Shown here piece by piece: positions 34,000 to 40,760 of a stretch of DNA of 64,000 nucleotides; positions within the stretch are counted from its first letter, which is position 1; every line of letters starts with the position of its first letter. The position numbers and the translations under genes were made by a program. Source of the DNA: Bacteroidales bacterium (GTDB lineage: Bacteria > Bacteroidota > Bacteroidia > Bacteroidales > F082); contig JABFQW010000012.1 of assembly GCA_013141455.1 (NCBI GenBank), positions 1-64,000 of the forward strand, in the 5' to 3' direction. The notes below the pieces were generated by a model. That model was not told where the DNA came from and searched no databases. It worked only from the letters and a program-made list of their open reading frames with translations.

Positions 34000-34396
34000 T
34001 TGTTAATAAATGATTATCGGAAATATCTTCCTGGTTTGCTATTTTTTAACTGGAAAGAGCCAATTGATATATAGCCTTCCCGTCTTTACGCGAATTTCTG
34101 AATTCAAATATACTGATTAAATTAGAATTACATATTAATCTTTTGTTAAATGACTGGGATATAAAGCGTCCGGTTAAATCATTCAACTTTTTTTGTACTT
34201 TCGCCAAAATAAATGTCAGGATATACGGGATTAAATGTTATTCAACCCAACAATTAATTCACTGTCAGAGGCCTCTATAGAAATATTAACAAATTATTGT
34301 TCGTAAATTTGTTATTACCGAAATTAGTTTCTATTTTTGCACCCCCGTTTTGGGATAAGTACGTACTATTGCGACACAAGAAACATTAAGAGTCAA
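34000..34396. other. Divergent intergenic region before rplM
   Basis: This 397-bp AT-rich gap contains the -7 element for the T9SS cargo gene (34105-34112, minus), the rplM promoter (34308-34339) and a 10-bp palindrome AGAGGCCTCT at 34267-34276. No open frame or RNA gene was recognised. Confidence 0.6.
34308..34339 (+). promoter_or_regulatory. Promoter of the rplM-rpsI operon
   Basis: TTTG at 34308-34311, a 20-bp spacer and TATTTTTG at 34332-34339 form an excellent Bacteroidota -33/-7 promoter. The leader to the rplM ATG is about 50 nt. Confidence 0.8.
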
Positions 34397-34852
34397 ATGA
34401 ATACATTGAGTTACAAAACTGTGAGCGTGAACAAAGAGAGCGCGAACAAAGGTTGGGTTGTCATCGATGCCGAGGGTCAAATCTTAGGCAGGCTGGCATC
34501 ACGGGTAGCATTGATCCTCAGAGGAAAACACAAACCCTCCTACACTCCACATAGCGATTGTGGTGATAATGTGATCGTTATCAACGCCGAGAAGTTTGCA
34601 TTAACCGGCAACAAGATGGAGACAAAATATTATATCCGTCACTCAGGCTATCCCGGAGGTCAGAAAATGAGAACCGTAACTGATCAGTTGAAAAGAAAAC
34701 CTGAAGTAGTGATCGAAAAAGCAGTGAAAGGCATGCTTCCCAAAACGATCCTTGGCGCTGAATTGTTCCGTAACCTGTATGTTTATGCCGGTCCTGAACA
34801 CAAACACGAAGCCCAACAGCCTAAATTAATCAATCTTAATACAATTAAATAA
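34397..34852 (+). CDS. rplM: 50S ribosomal protein L13
   Basis: The 151-residue protein is full-length L13: WVVIDAEGQILGRLASRVALILRGKHKPSYTPHSDCGDNVIV at the N-terminal half and VKGMLPKTILGAELFRNLYVYAGPEHKHEAQQP at the end are diagnostic. The frame is open from a TTG in the promoter, so the ATG at 34397 is the start. It is followed 5 bp later by rpsI, the usual L13-S9 pair. Confidence 0.98.
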   Translation: MNTLSYKTVSVNKESANKGWVVIDAEGQILGRLASRVALILRGKHKPSYTPHSDCGDNVIVINAEKFALTGNKMETKYYIRHSGYPGGQKMRTVTDQLKRKPEVVIEKAVKGMLPKTILGAELFRNLYVYAGPEHKHEAQQPKLINLNTIK

Positions 34853-34857
34853 GTACC

Positions 34858-35244
34858 ATGGAAGTAATCAACGCCTTAGGCAGAAGGAAAACTGCAGTTG
34901 CCCGCGTTTATCTAAAAGCCGGTAATGGTAGCATCACGATTAACAAAAGAGATTATAAAGAGTACTTCCCTACAGGAATTTTGCAATTTGTTGTTGAACA
35001 ACCGCTTATTCTGACAAACAATGTAGGCAAATACGATATCAAAGTAAATCTTGATGGTGGTGGAATCAATGGTCAGGCCGAAGCACTCAGTTTGGGTATC
35101 AGCCGTGCACTTGTCGAAATCGATCCTGAATATCGTCCTACTTTAAAGGCAAAAGGTTTGATGCGCCGCGACCCGCGTATGGTTGAGCGTAAGAAACCAG
35201 GTCAGCCAAAAGCCCGTAAGAAATTCCAGTTTAGCAAACGTTAG
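34858..35244 (+). CDS. rpsI: 30S ribosomal protein S9
   Basis: The 128-residue protein is complete S9, with INALGRRKTAVARVYLKAGNG at the start, GGGINGQAEALSLGISRALVEI in the middle and the basic C-terminal tail RRDPRMVERKKPGQPKARKKFQFSKR that reaches the decoding P site. It is cotranscribed with rplM; a terminator-like hairpin follows. Confidence 0.98.
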   Translation: MEVINALGRRKTAVARVYLKAGNGSITINKRDYKEYFPTGILQFVVEQPLILTNNVGKYDIKVNLDGGGINGQAEALSLGISRALVEIDPEYRPTLKAKGLMRRDPRMVERKKPGQPKARKKFQFSKR

Positions 35245-35279
35245 ACCATTACAAGTCAAACGATTGTGTTTAGTATCCA

Positions 35280-35325
35280 AATTGTTGAGACTTCTCTTCG
35301 CAGAGCTACTCAACAATTGTTTTTT
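35280..35325 (+). terminator. Terminator or attenuator between rpsI and rpsB
   Basis: AATTGTTGAG (35280-35289) pairs perfectly with CTCAACAATT (35309-35318), with an inner CTCT/AGAG stem closing a TCGC loop (35294-35305), and a T6 run follows at 35320-35325. It lies 33 bp before the rpsB ATG, and no separate rpsB promoter was seen between them, so partial read-through or regulated attenuation is possible. Confidence 0.7.
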
Positions 35326-35357
35326 AGTGAATGTAAACAATCTTTAAACAAAAAATC

Positions 35358-36230
35358 ATGTCAAAAGTAACTTTCGATGAATTATTAGACGCTGGTGTAC
35401 ATTTTGGTCACCTTCGCCGCAAATGGAATCCAAACATGGCCCCTTACATCTTTATGGAGCGTAACGGAATCCACATTATTGACCTTTACAAAACACAGGT
35501 CAAACTTGAAGAAGCCTCAAACGCCATGCGTCAGTTGGCACGCTCAGGCAAAAAAGTACTCTTTGTTGCCACCAAGAAACAAGCCAAGGCCATCGTTGCC
35601 GAAGAAGTCGCAAAAGTTGGCATGCCATACGTAACAGAGCGCTGGCCCGGTGGAATGCTTACCAATTTTGCCACCATCCGTAAAGCTGTGCGCAAAATGG
35701 TTAATATCGATAAATTGATGGTAAGTGACTCCTACCTCAACCTGTCGAAACGTGAAAGACTACAGATTCAACGCGAACGTGAGAAACTCGAAAAGAACTT
35801 AGGCAGTATCGCCGATCTGAACCGCCTTCCTTCAGCTATTTTTGTTGTTGACGTGATCAAAGAACACATTGCCATCGCCGAAGCACGCAAACTCAACATT
35901 CCTACATTCGCCATCGTAGATACGAACTCGAACCCGAATATCATCGATTTCCCAATCCCGGGCAATGACGATGCTTCAAAATCAATCTCTCTGATCATCC
36001 GTGCGATGACCGAAGCCATTGAAGAAGGTATGAACGAACGAAAACTGTCGAAAGACAAATCGCACGACGACAAAGACTCAGATGAAGATGACGACTTTAA
36101 CAACGGACCAAATTTCGATGATGAAGAGGAAGAAGGTTCGAAAAAAGGTGCTGGTCCTGGTGCAAAAAAAGGTGAAGGTGAAGGCGCACAGAAAAACAAA
36201 CGCCCACGCAAACCTGTTTCAAAAAAGTAA
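35358..36230 (+). CDS. rpsB: 30S ribosomal protein S2 with a long acidic and Lys/Gly-rich tail
   Basis: Residues 1 to about 230 are standard S2: LLDAGVHFGHLRRKWNPNM, RWPGGMLTNFATIRKAV, NIPTFAIVDTNSNPNIIDFPIPGNDDA. The protein continues for about 55 further residues of low complexity: an acidic run (DSDEDDDF, DDEEEEG) and then GAGPGAKKGEGEGAQKNKRPRKPVSKK. Such a charged tail is unusual for S2, which is commonly about 230-270 residues. tsf follows after 26 bp, the classic rpsB-tsf pair. Confidence 0.97.
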   Translation: MSKVTFDELLDAGVHFGHLRRKWNPNMAPYIFMERNGIHIIDLYKTQVKLEEASNAMRQLARSGKKVLFVATKKQAKAIVAEEVAKVGMPYVTERWPGGMLTNFATIRKAVRKMVNIDKLMVSDSYLNLSKRERLQIQREREKLEKNLGSIADLNRLPSAIFVVDVIKEHIAIAEARKLNIPTFAIVDTNSNPNIIDFPIPGNDDASKSISLIIRAMTEAIEEGMNERKLSKDKSHDDKDSDEDDDFNNGPNFDDEEEEGSKKGAGPGAKKGEGEGAQKNKRPRKPVSKK

Positions 36231-36256
36231 TTGATAAATTTTTAGATAAACATATT

Positions 36257-37087
36257 ATGAACATTACCGCTTCTCAAGTTAATGAGTTACGTAAGGTGAC
36301 CGGTGCCGGTATGATGGACTGCAAAAAAGCGCTTGTCGAAAGTGAAGGCGATATGGAAAAAGCCATTGACTACCTGCGTAAAAAAGGACAAAAAGTGGCC
36401 GCCAACAGGGCCGACCGCGAAGCAACCGAAGGTGTTGTGGTTTCAAAAACCAACGCAGATCATACCTATGCAGCCGTTGTTAAGATAAACTGCGAAACCG
36501 ATTTCGTGGCAAAAAATGCAGATTTTGTTGCTTATGCACACAGTGTTCTCGACCTTGCTGTAACCAACAAAGTTGCCGATGCCGAAACTTTATTGGCAAT
36601 GAATCTGAATGGCAGAACCGTTGCCGAGACCATCACTGATCAGACTGGTAAAATTGGTGAAAAGATTGAGTTGGGCGCTTTTGGCAAGGTGGAATCAGCC
36701 GTTACCTCCGCTTATATTCACTCAGGAAACCGTTTGGCTACCATCGTTGCTTTAAGCAAAGCCGGTGTAGCCAATGTTGAACAACTTGGGCATGAAGTGG
36801 CCATGCAGGTTGCCGCCATGGCTCCTGTTGCCCTTGACGAAAAAGATGTGCCACAGGATGTTATCCAGCGCGAAATTGAAGTGGGTATGGAACAGGCACG
36901 CAACGAAGGCAAAGCCGAAGACATGCTTGAAAAAATTGCCCGTGGAAAACTGAATAAATTCTATCGCGAAAGCACCCTGCTTAACCAGGATTTCATTCGT
37001 GAAAACAAGAAAACTGTTCGTCAGTACTTAGCCGAAGCCGACAAAGACCTGACAGTTGTCGATTTTAAAAGAGTGGCATTGGGATAA
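36257..37087 (+). CDS. tsf: Translation elongation factor Ts
   Basis: The 276-residue protein is complete EF-Ts, the guanine-nucleotide exchange factor of EF-Tu: VNELRKVTGAGMMDCKKALVES and YLRKKGQKVA at the N-terminus, INCETDFVAKN in the core, and LLNQDFIRENKKTVRQYL near the end. Its last 69 bp and the terminator behind it are repeated, in partly decayed form, 1348 bp downstream; the copy here is the intact one. Confidence 0.98.
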   Translation: MNITASQVNELRKVTGAGMMDCKKALVESEGDMEKAIDYLRKKGQKVAANRADREATEGVVVSKTNADHTYAAVVKINCETDFVAKNADFVAYAHSVLDLAVTNKVADAETLLAMNLNGRTVAETITDQTGKIGEKIELGAFGKVESAVTSAYIHSGNRLATIVALSKAGVANVEQLGHEVAMQVAAMAPVALDEKDVPQDVIQREIEVGMEQARNEGKAEDMLEKIARGKLNKFYRESTLLNQDFIRENKKTVRQYLAEADKDLTVVDFKRVALG

Positions 37088-37137
37088 TCTTCCAATACCT
37101 GATAAAATTAAAAAAGGAGCTCAATCGGGCTCCTTTT
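37019..37137 (+). repeat. Direct repeat, left copy (tsf 3' end plus terminator)
   Basis: This segment, covering the last part of tsf and its terminator, matches 38367-38485. Over 37059-37093 (the right copy being 38407-38441) the match is perfect for 35 nt; the 40 bp before it are only about 70% alike, and the match continues into the terminator with a one-base indel. The offset of 1348 bp is constant through the core. Confidence 0.85.
37110..37137 (+). terminator. Rho-independent terminator of tsf
   Basis: AAAAAAGGAGC pairs with GCTCCTTTTTT around an 8-nt loop, 22 bp after the tsf stop. A near-copy exists at 38457-38485. Confidence 0.9.
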
Positions 37138-37263
37138 TTGTTTTATCTAAACCAGGGTTTACACTCCCATTGCTAAGTGGCAGGTCTAACCCGGTATTAT
37201 TCTCCATACTCCTGCCCTTTTAATTTCATTCTCAAAAAAAACTGATAGTCAGCGCTTTGTTAG

Positions 37264-37271
37264 TATATTTG
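37264..37271 (+). promoter_or_regulatory. -7 promoter element of the orphan membrane protein gene
   Basis: TATATTTG fits TAnnTTTG, 72 bp before the ATG at 37344; it lies beyond the tsf terminator. Confidence 0.45.
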
Positions 37272-37343
37272 CGGGAGAACGTTGAATAAATGCTATATGT
37301 TATGTACTATTCCAAAAGACTGGAATAAACCGATATAATTTCA

Positions 37344-37826
37344 ATGAATAATTCAAAAATACATAAAGATGAAGTTGACTGGCTGATAGCAATTGCCTGC
37401 TCATCTGACATTTCAGAATTGAAATATGAAGCAATTGAGAAACTCAAGGAATACGGGTTGACACAAGAACAAATTGAAGAAAGATACAGAAATCTTGACT
37501 CAAACGAAGCCCAAAAAAAAGCATTTGAAAATGCAATGAAAAAGAAACACGAAAGAAACGAATTTGAGACATATACAACAAAAGAAAGAATGAAAATTTT
37601 CTTCTTTGGACCGTTCGAACTCTTTAAATATTTCAATAGTGGTTTACGAGAATTGCATGAATTTAACTACAAAATTAAGTTCCGAGAAAGACTTTTACTA
37701 CTTATTGCCGGAACGATATTTTGGACTCTCACAGTGATATTTGTTTTTAAGTACTCTGAATACCAAAGACAGAAAGAAATAGATAATCTTGACATTAGCG
37801 ATCGGGAAAGAAACAGAATCAATTGA
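37344..37826 (+). CDS. Orphan small membrane protein of unknown function
   Basis: The 160-residue protein has a charged, mostly helical N-terminal domain (DEVDWLIAIACSSDISELKYEAIEKL, EYGLTQEQIEERYRNLD) and one clear C-terminal transmembrane helix (LLLLIAGTIFWTLTVIFVFKY) followed by a short charged tail. No family was recognised. It lies between the two copies of the tsf 3' end, together with broken genes, and is the only intact frame there, so it is probably cargo of the relic element. The frame looks intact and has its own -7 element, which suggests that it is still expressed. Confidence 0.55.
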   Translation: MNNSKIHKDEVDWLIAIACSSDISELKYEAIEKLKEYGLTQEQIEERYRNLDSNEAQKKAFENAMKKKHERNEFETYTTKERMKIFFFGPFELFKYFNSGLRELHEFNYKIKFRERLLLLIAGTIFWTLTVIFVFKYSEYQRQKEIDNLDISDRERNRIN

Positions 37827-38042
37827 ACAAAAAACACAGGTCACAATAATCAATGCTTCATGCAGTCGGCAGACCTTCCCGATGCATGGAACTACAAGTG
37901 CGAAACGAAATAAGGCTACAAGATTAATATTATCAGGTATTTCTACGAGTATAATAAATTGCGCCCTTTGGCCGGGATAAAAGCCTTTATTTTGGCATTG
38001 GAAGAAGCGACGATCGAACCTGAAAAAACTGTTTTGGTATGA
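37827..38042 (+). pseudogene. Gene relic, possibly the C-terminus of a type I restriction methylase (HsdM)
   Basis: In one frame the region reads ADLPDAWNYKCETK, a stop at 37911-37913, then GYKINIIRYFYEYNKLRPL and KAFILALEEATIEPEKTVLV to a TGA at 38040-38042. The second part resembles the C-terminal end of HsdM-type N6-adenine methylases as I recall them (INF-x-RYFYEY-x-x-L-R followed by an I-x-A-D-I-x-A-L-E helix). The stop overlaps the next relic's ATG (ATGA), as in a real operon. There is no start or upstream methylase domain. The family call is tentative. Confidence 0.4.
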
Positions 38043-38389
38043 GCACGATTTATAATAATAGCATCGCATTGACCAACAGCAATAAGCTCTTCGAAGGGAT
38101 AGATGTATTGATCCAAAATGCAAAGAGCAAAGTTTCGATTTATTTGATTACCTAAACGACCCTGCTTTATTGGAACATTGGAACCTACATTAACCATGAG
38201 CTAAAACAGGAGATTCGGCTCGAATATGGTGCAAAAATACTTGCGACACTGTCGCAACAATTGACGCAAAAACACGGCAAGGGCTTTAGTTATTCGGCTC
38301 TTACACGTATGAGCAAAGTCGCAGGGGTGTTCGACAACGAAACGATTACTACACAGATAAACGATCCGTCAATATCTTACCGAAGCTGA
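38039..38389 (+). pseudogene. Broken DUF1016 (YhcG/PDDEXK nuclease) N-terminal fragment
   Basis: From the ATG at 38039 the frame reads 38 residues (...GIDVLIQNAKSKVSIYLIT), hits TAA at 38153-38155, and continues in the same frame with TTLLYWNIGTYINHEL, EYGAKILATLSQQLTQKHGK and GFSYSALTRMSKVAGVF. This order matches the N-terminal DUF1016 domain of YhcG-type proteins, often encoded in type I restriction-modification loci. Near 38360 homology ends abruptly where the second copy of the tsf end begins, so the nuclease C-terminus is lost. In-frame stop plus truncation mark a pseudogene. Confidence 0.7.
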
Positions 38390-38485
38390 CAAAGAATAAA
38401 CCAGTATCGATTTTAAAAGAGTGGCATTGGGATAATCTTCCGATACCCGATAAAACAAAAAAGGAGCCTGAAAAGCTCCTTTTTT
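38367..38485 (+). repeat. Direct repeat, right copy (decayed tsf 3' end plus terminator)
   Basis: The segment repeats 37019-37137. The EF-Ts reading frame is broken here (GACAAAGAATAAACC replaces the codons for DKDLTV), while the 35-nt core 38407-38441 is unchanged. It directly abuts the truncated DUF1016 relic. It marks the right border of the inserted segment. Confidence 0.85.
38457..38485. terminator. Duplicate terminator before yqeY
   Basis: AAAAAAGGAGC and GCTCCTTTTTT (stem core 38463-38467 with 38475-38479) with a 7-nt loop. It is the copy of the tsf terminator and can also end the convergent yqeY transcript, whose stop is at 38506. Confidence 0.8.
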
Positions 38486-38505
38486 ATTTTTAATTCAAAT
38501 CGGGT

Positions 38506-38961
38506 TTACACACCCAACATCTCTTTCACAATGGTCGAGATAAGCTGATTATCGGCTCGTCCGGCAACTTCCTTACTTGCCAGACCCATCACTTTTCCCA
38601 TATCGCGGATGCCTGTGGCGCCGGTTGCAGCAATAACACCGGCAACAATCTTTCGGATGTCATCATTGCTTAATTGGGCAGGTAAATAAGCCTCGATAAT
38701 GGCCGACTGATAGTTTTCCTCTTCAGCCAGATCGGGTCTGTTCTGTTCAACATAAATACCAGCCGATTCCTTGCGTTGCTTCACTAACTTCTGCAGAAGT
38801 TTCAATTCAACACTTTCAGGAATTTCACCACTCGATACATCCTTACCGGTTTTTTCGAGTAGCAAAGCAGCTTTGATGGCACGCAACGCCGAAAGCTTAC
38901 GGGTGTCTTTGGCAAGCATCGCCTGCTTTATGTCGTTGTTAATCAATATTTCTAATGACAT
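38506..38961 (-). CDS. yqeY: GatB/YqeY domain protein
   Basis: The 151-residue protein is a full YqeY: INNDIKQAMLAKDTRKLSALRAIKAAL at the start, RPDLAEEENYQSAIIEAYLPAQLS in the middle and GASKE-like MGLASKEVAGRADNQLISTIVKEML at the end. The family shares the tRNA-binding tail domain of GatB and its role is uncertain. It is the last gene of the division cluster in many Bacteroidota, and here it lies 116 bp behind ftsZ. Confidence 0.93.
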   Translation of the reverse strand: MSLEILINNDIKQAMLAKDTRKLSALRAIKAALLLEKTGKDVSSGEIPESVELKLLQKLVKQRKESAGIYVEQNRPDLAEEENYQSAIIEAYLPAQLSNDDIRKIVAGVIAATGATGIRDMGKVMGLASKEVAGRADNQLISTIVKEMLGV

Positions 38962-39043
38962 CTGAATGATTTTTGTAAGGCATTTTTAAAAATTAATCTC
39001 ATCTTTCAACTTCGGTCTTCCCTTGTCATTCCGCCAGAAAAGA

Positions 39044-39076
39044 CGTCTTCGGACTTCCGACTTCGGACTACGGACT
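39044..39076. repeat. Short tandem TTCGGACT-like repeat between ftsZ and yqeY
   Basis: The segment contains CTTCGGACT, TTCCGA, CTTCGGACT and ACGGACT in a row, a degenerate 7-8 bp unit. It lies directly behind the ftsZ stop and can form alternative hairpins. Confidence 0.5.
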
Positions 39077-39077
39077 T

Positions 39078-40673
39078 TTAATCTACGTTATCGTGTAAAT
39101 AAGAATTATCGGACCTTAATCCCGGCCGTTGATCGTTCGGGTTAACCGAATACCTCGAAACATCATTTGTTGACTCCTCATCATTCAACTGCATACCACG
39201 GCGTTTGAACGCCGGCTCACTTTCAAGTTCTTCAATACCTTCGTGTGTTTTGAGTTTCATGCTCATAGCTTTCAGGCGCGATTGTCTCTCGAGCGATTTA
39301 CGATCCATCTCAATGCGGTCATTCTTTTCGTCAACAAAACGCATAACCGGAGGTTCGTAATGCGATTCAACCGGCTGCTCTATTTCGAAAATCACTTCCC
39401 TTGAAGCGTCATATACTTCAATGTCAACATCTTCAACTTCAGCAAAAGATTCAACTGTTTCATGTTCAGGCTCAGCTTCAAATTCATGTACGATTTCCTC
39501 CTGTTTTTCAGGTTCGAATAAGGCATGAATTTTAACTGGTTTTACGGCCAGATCGTTTTGGTTTATTTCAACAGGACGTTGTCTGACAACCGCCTCCTCT
39601 TTCTCTACGGTAACATTGGGAATATCGCCGATGGTGTGAACGGTTGTAGGACGTGTCACATTTGATGCCGATCGGCGGTCAGCATACAAATCATTGATCA
39701 CTTTTCCGTCATCTTCGGCAGCAAAACCGGTGGCAATAACAGTTATCGCAATATGGTCTTCCAGTCCCGGATCAGTACCGTTACCCCAGATTACCTCGGC
39801 TGAGTTACCACAGATAGTATGGATATAATCGGTAATATCTTTCACTTCATCAAAAGTAACTTCCTCGTTACCCGAAGTGATATAGAGAAGTATATTTTTT
39901 GCGCCTGAGATATTCGAATCGTTCAGTAAGGGTGAACGCATGGCATCTTCAATGGCCTTGGTAGCGCGGTTTTCACCTTCAGCGGTACCTGATCCCATGA
40001 TGGCTTTACCGCTTTGTTTCATCACAGTCTTCACATCTTCGAAGTCAACATTGATATAACCTGTTACTGTGATAATTTCGGCAATCCCTTTGGCCGCAAT
40101 GGCAAGAACATCGTCGGCTTTTTTGAAAGCTTCGGTAAGCTTCATATTGCCATATTCGTCCCTGAGTTTATCATTGCTGATAATCAACAAAGCATCGACA
40201 TATTTGCGAAGTTCATCGATACCTTCAAGGGCTTGCTGACGACGACGACGGCCTTCAAAATTGAAGGGAAGTGTAACGATCCCAACAGTAAGGATATCGA
40301 GTTCACGTGCCATTTCGGCAACAACCGGGGCTGCTCCTGTGCCCGTTCCGCCACCCATACCGGCTGTGATAAACAACATTTTGGTATGTGGTTCTAATAT
40401 ATCTCTCAGTGCATCACGTGTTTCGATGGCTGCATCGCGACCCACCGAAGGCACATTACCTGCACCCAGGTTACGATTTCCAAGATGCACTTTATTTGGC
40501 ACCGGACTAATATCAAGTGCCTGAGAATCAGTATTACACAATATGAAATCAACACCTTTGATTCCCTGGTTGAACATATGGGTTACGGCATTGCTTCCAC
40601 CACCGCCAACACCGATGACTTTGATGATATTTGATTGTTGTTTTGGGTGTTCAAATTTTAACATTTCAGGCAT
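39078..40673 (-). CDS. ftsZ: Cell division GTPase FtsZ
   Basis: The 531-residue protein has the tubulin-like GTPase core: IKVIGVGGGGSNAVTHMF, the signature GGGTGTGAAPVVAE, the T7-loop region with NVDFEDVKTVM, ending about residue 325. A long charged linker and a conserved-looking tail (RYSVNPNDQRPGLRSDNSYL) follow; the total is longer than in E. coli (383), as usual for Bacteroidota. FtsZ forms the division ring. The start was put at 40673; an ATG at 40664 is also possible. It is the last classical division gene of the cluster. Confidence 0.98.
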   Translation of the reverse strand: MPEMLKFEHPKQQSNIIKVIGVGGGGSNAVTHMFNQGIKGVDFILCNTDSQALDISPVPNKVHLGNRNLGAGNVPSVGRDAAIETRDALRDILEPHTKMLFITAGMGGGTGTGAAPVVAEMARELDILTVGIVTLPFNFEGRRRRQQALEGIDELRKYVDALLIISNDKLRDEYGNMKLTEAFKKADDVLAIAAKGIAEIITVTGYINVDFEDVKTVMKQSGKAIMGSGTAEGENRATKAIEDAMRSPLLNDSNISGAKNILLYITSGNEEVTFDEVKDITDYIHTICGNSAEVIWGNGTDPGLEDHIAITVIATGFAAEDDGKVINDLYADRRSASNVTRPTTVHTIGDIPNVTVEKEEAVVRQRPVEINQNDLAVKPVKIHALFEPEKQEEIVHEFEAEPEHETVESFAEVEDVDIEVYDASREVIFEIEQPVESHYEPPVMRFVDEKNDRIEMDRKSLERQSRLKAMSMKLKTHEGIEELESEPAFKRRGMQLNDEESTNDVSRYSVNPNDQRPGLRSDNSYLHDNVD

Positions 40674-40760
40674 GTTTAGAGTTTTTAAAATTAAATACAA
40701 GTTTTCAGTTCAGGACAATCTTTTACGTGAGTTTTCAACATTCTTTGGTTAATAGCCAAC

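Noticed and set aside
35768-36211. 147-codon antisense frame over rpsB
   Set aside because: It mirrors the low-complexity S2 tail; the Ser/Phe-rich product has no independent support.
37270-37310. Possible integron attC-like site (GTTGAAT core) before the orphan gene
   Set aside because: Only one 7-bp core-like match was found, with no paired arms or cassette array; chance match in AT-rich DNA.
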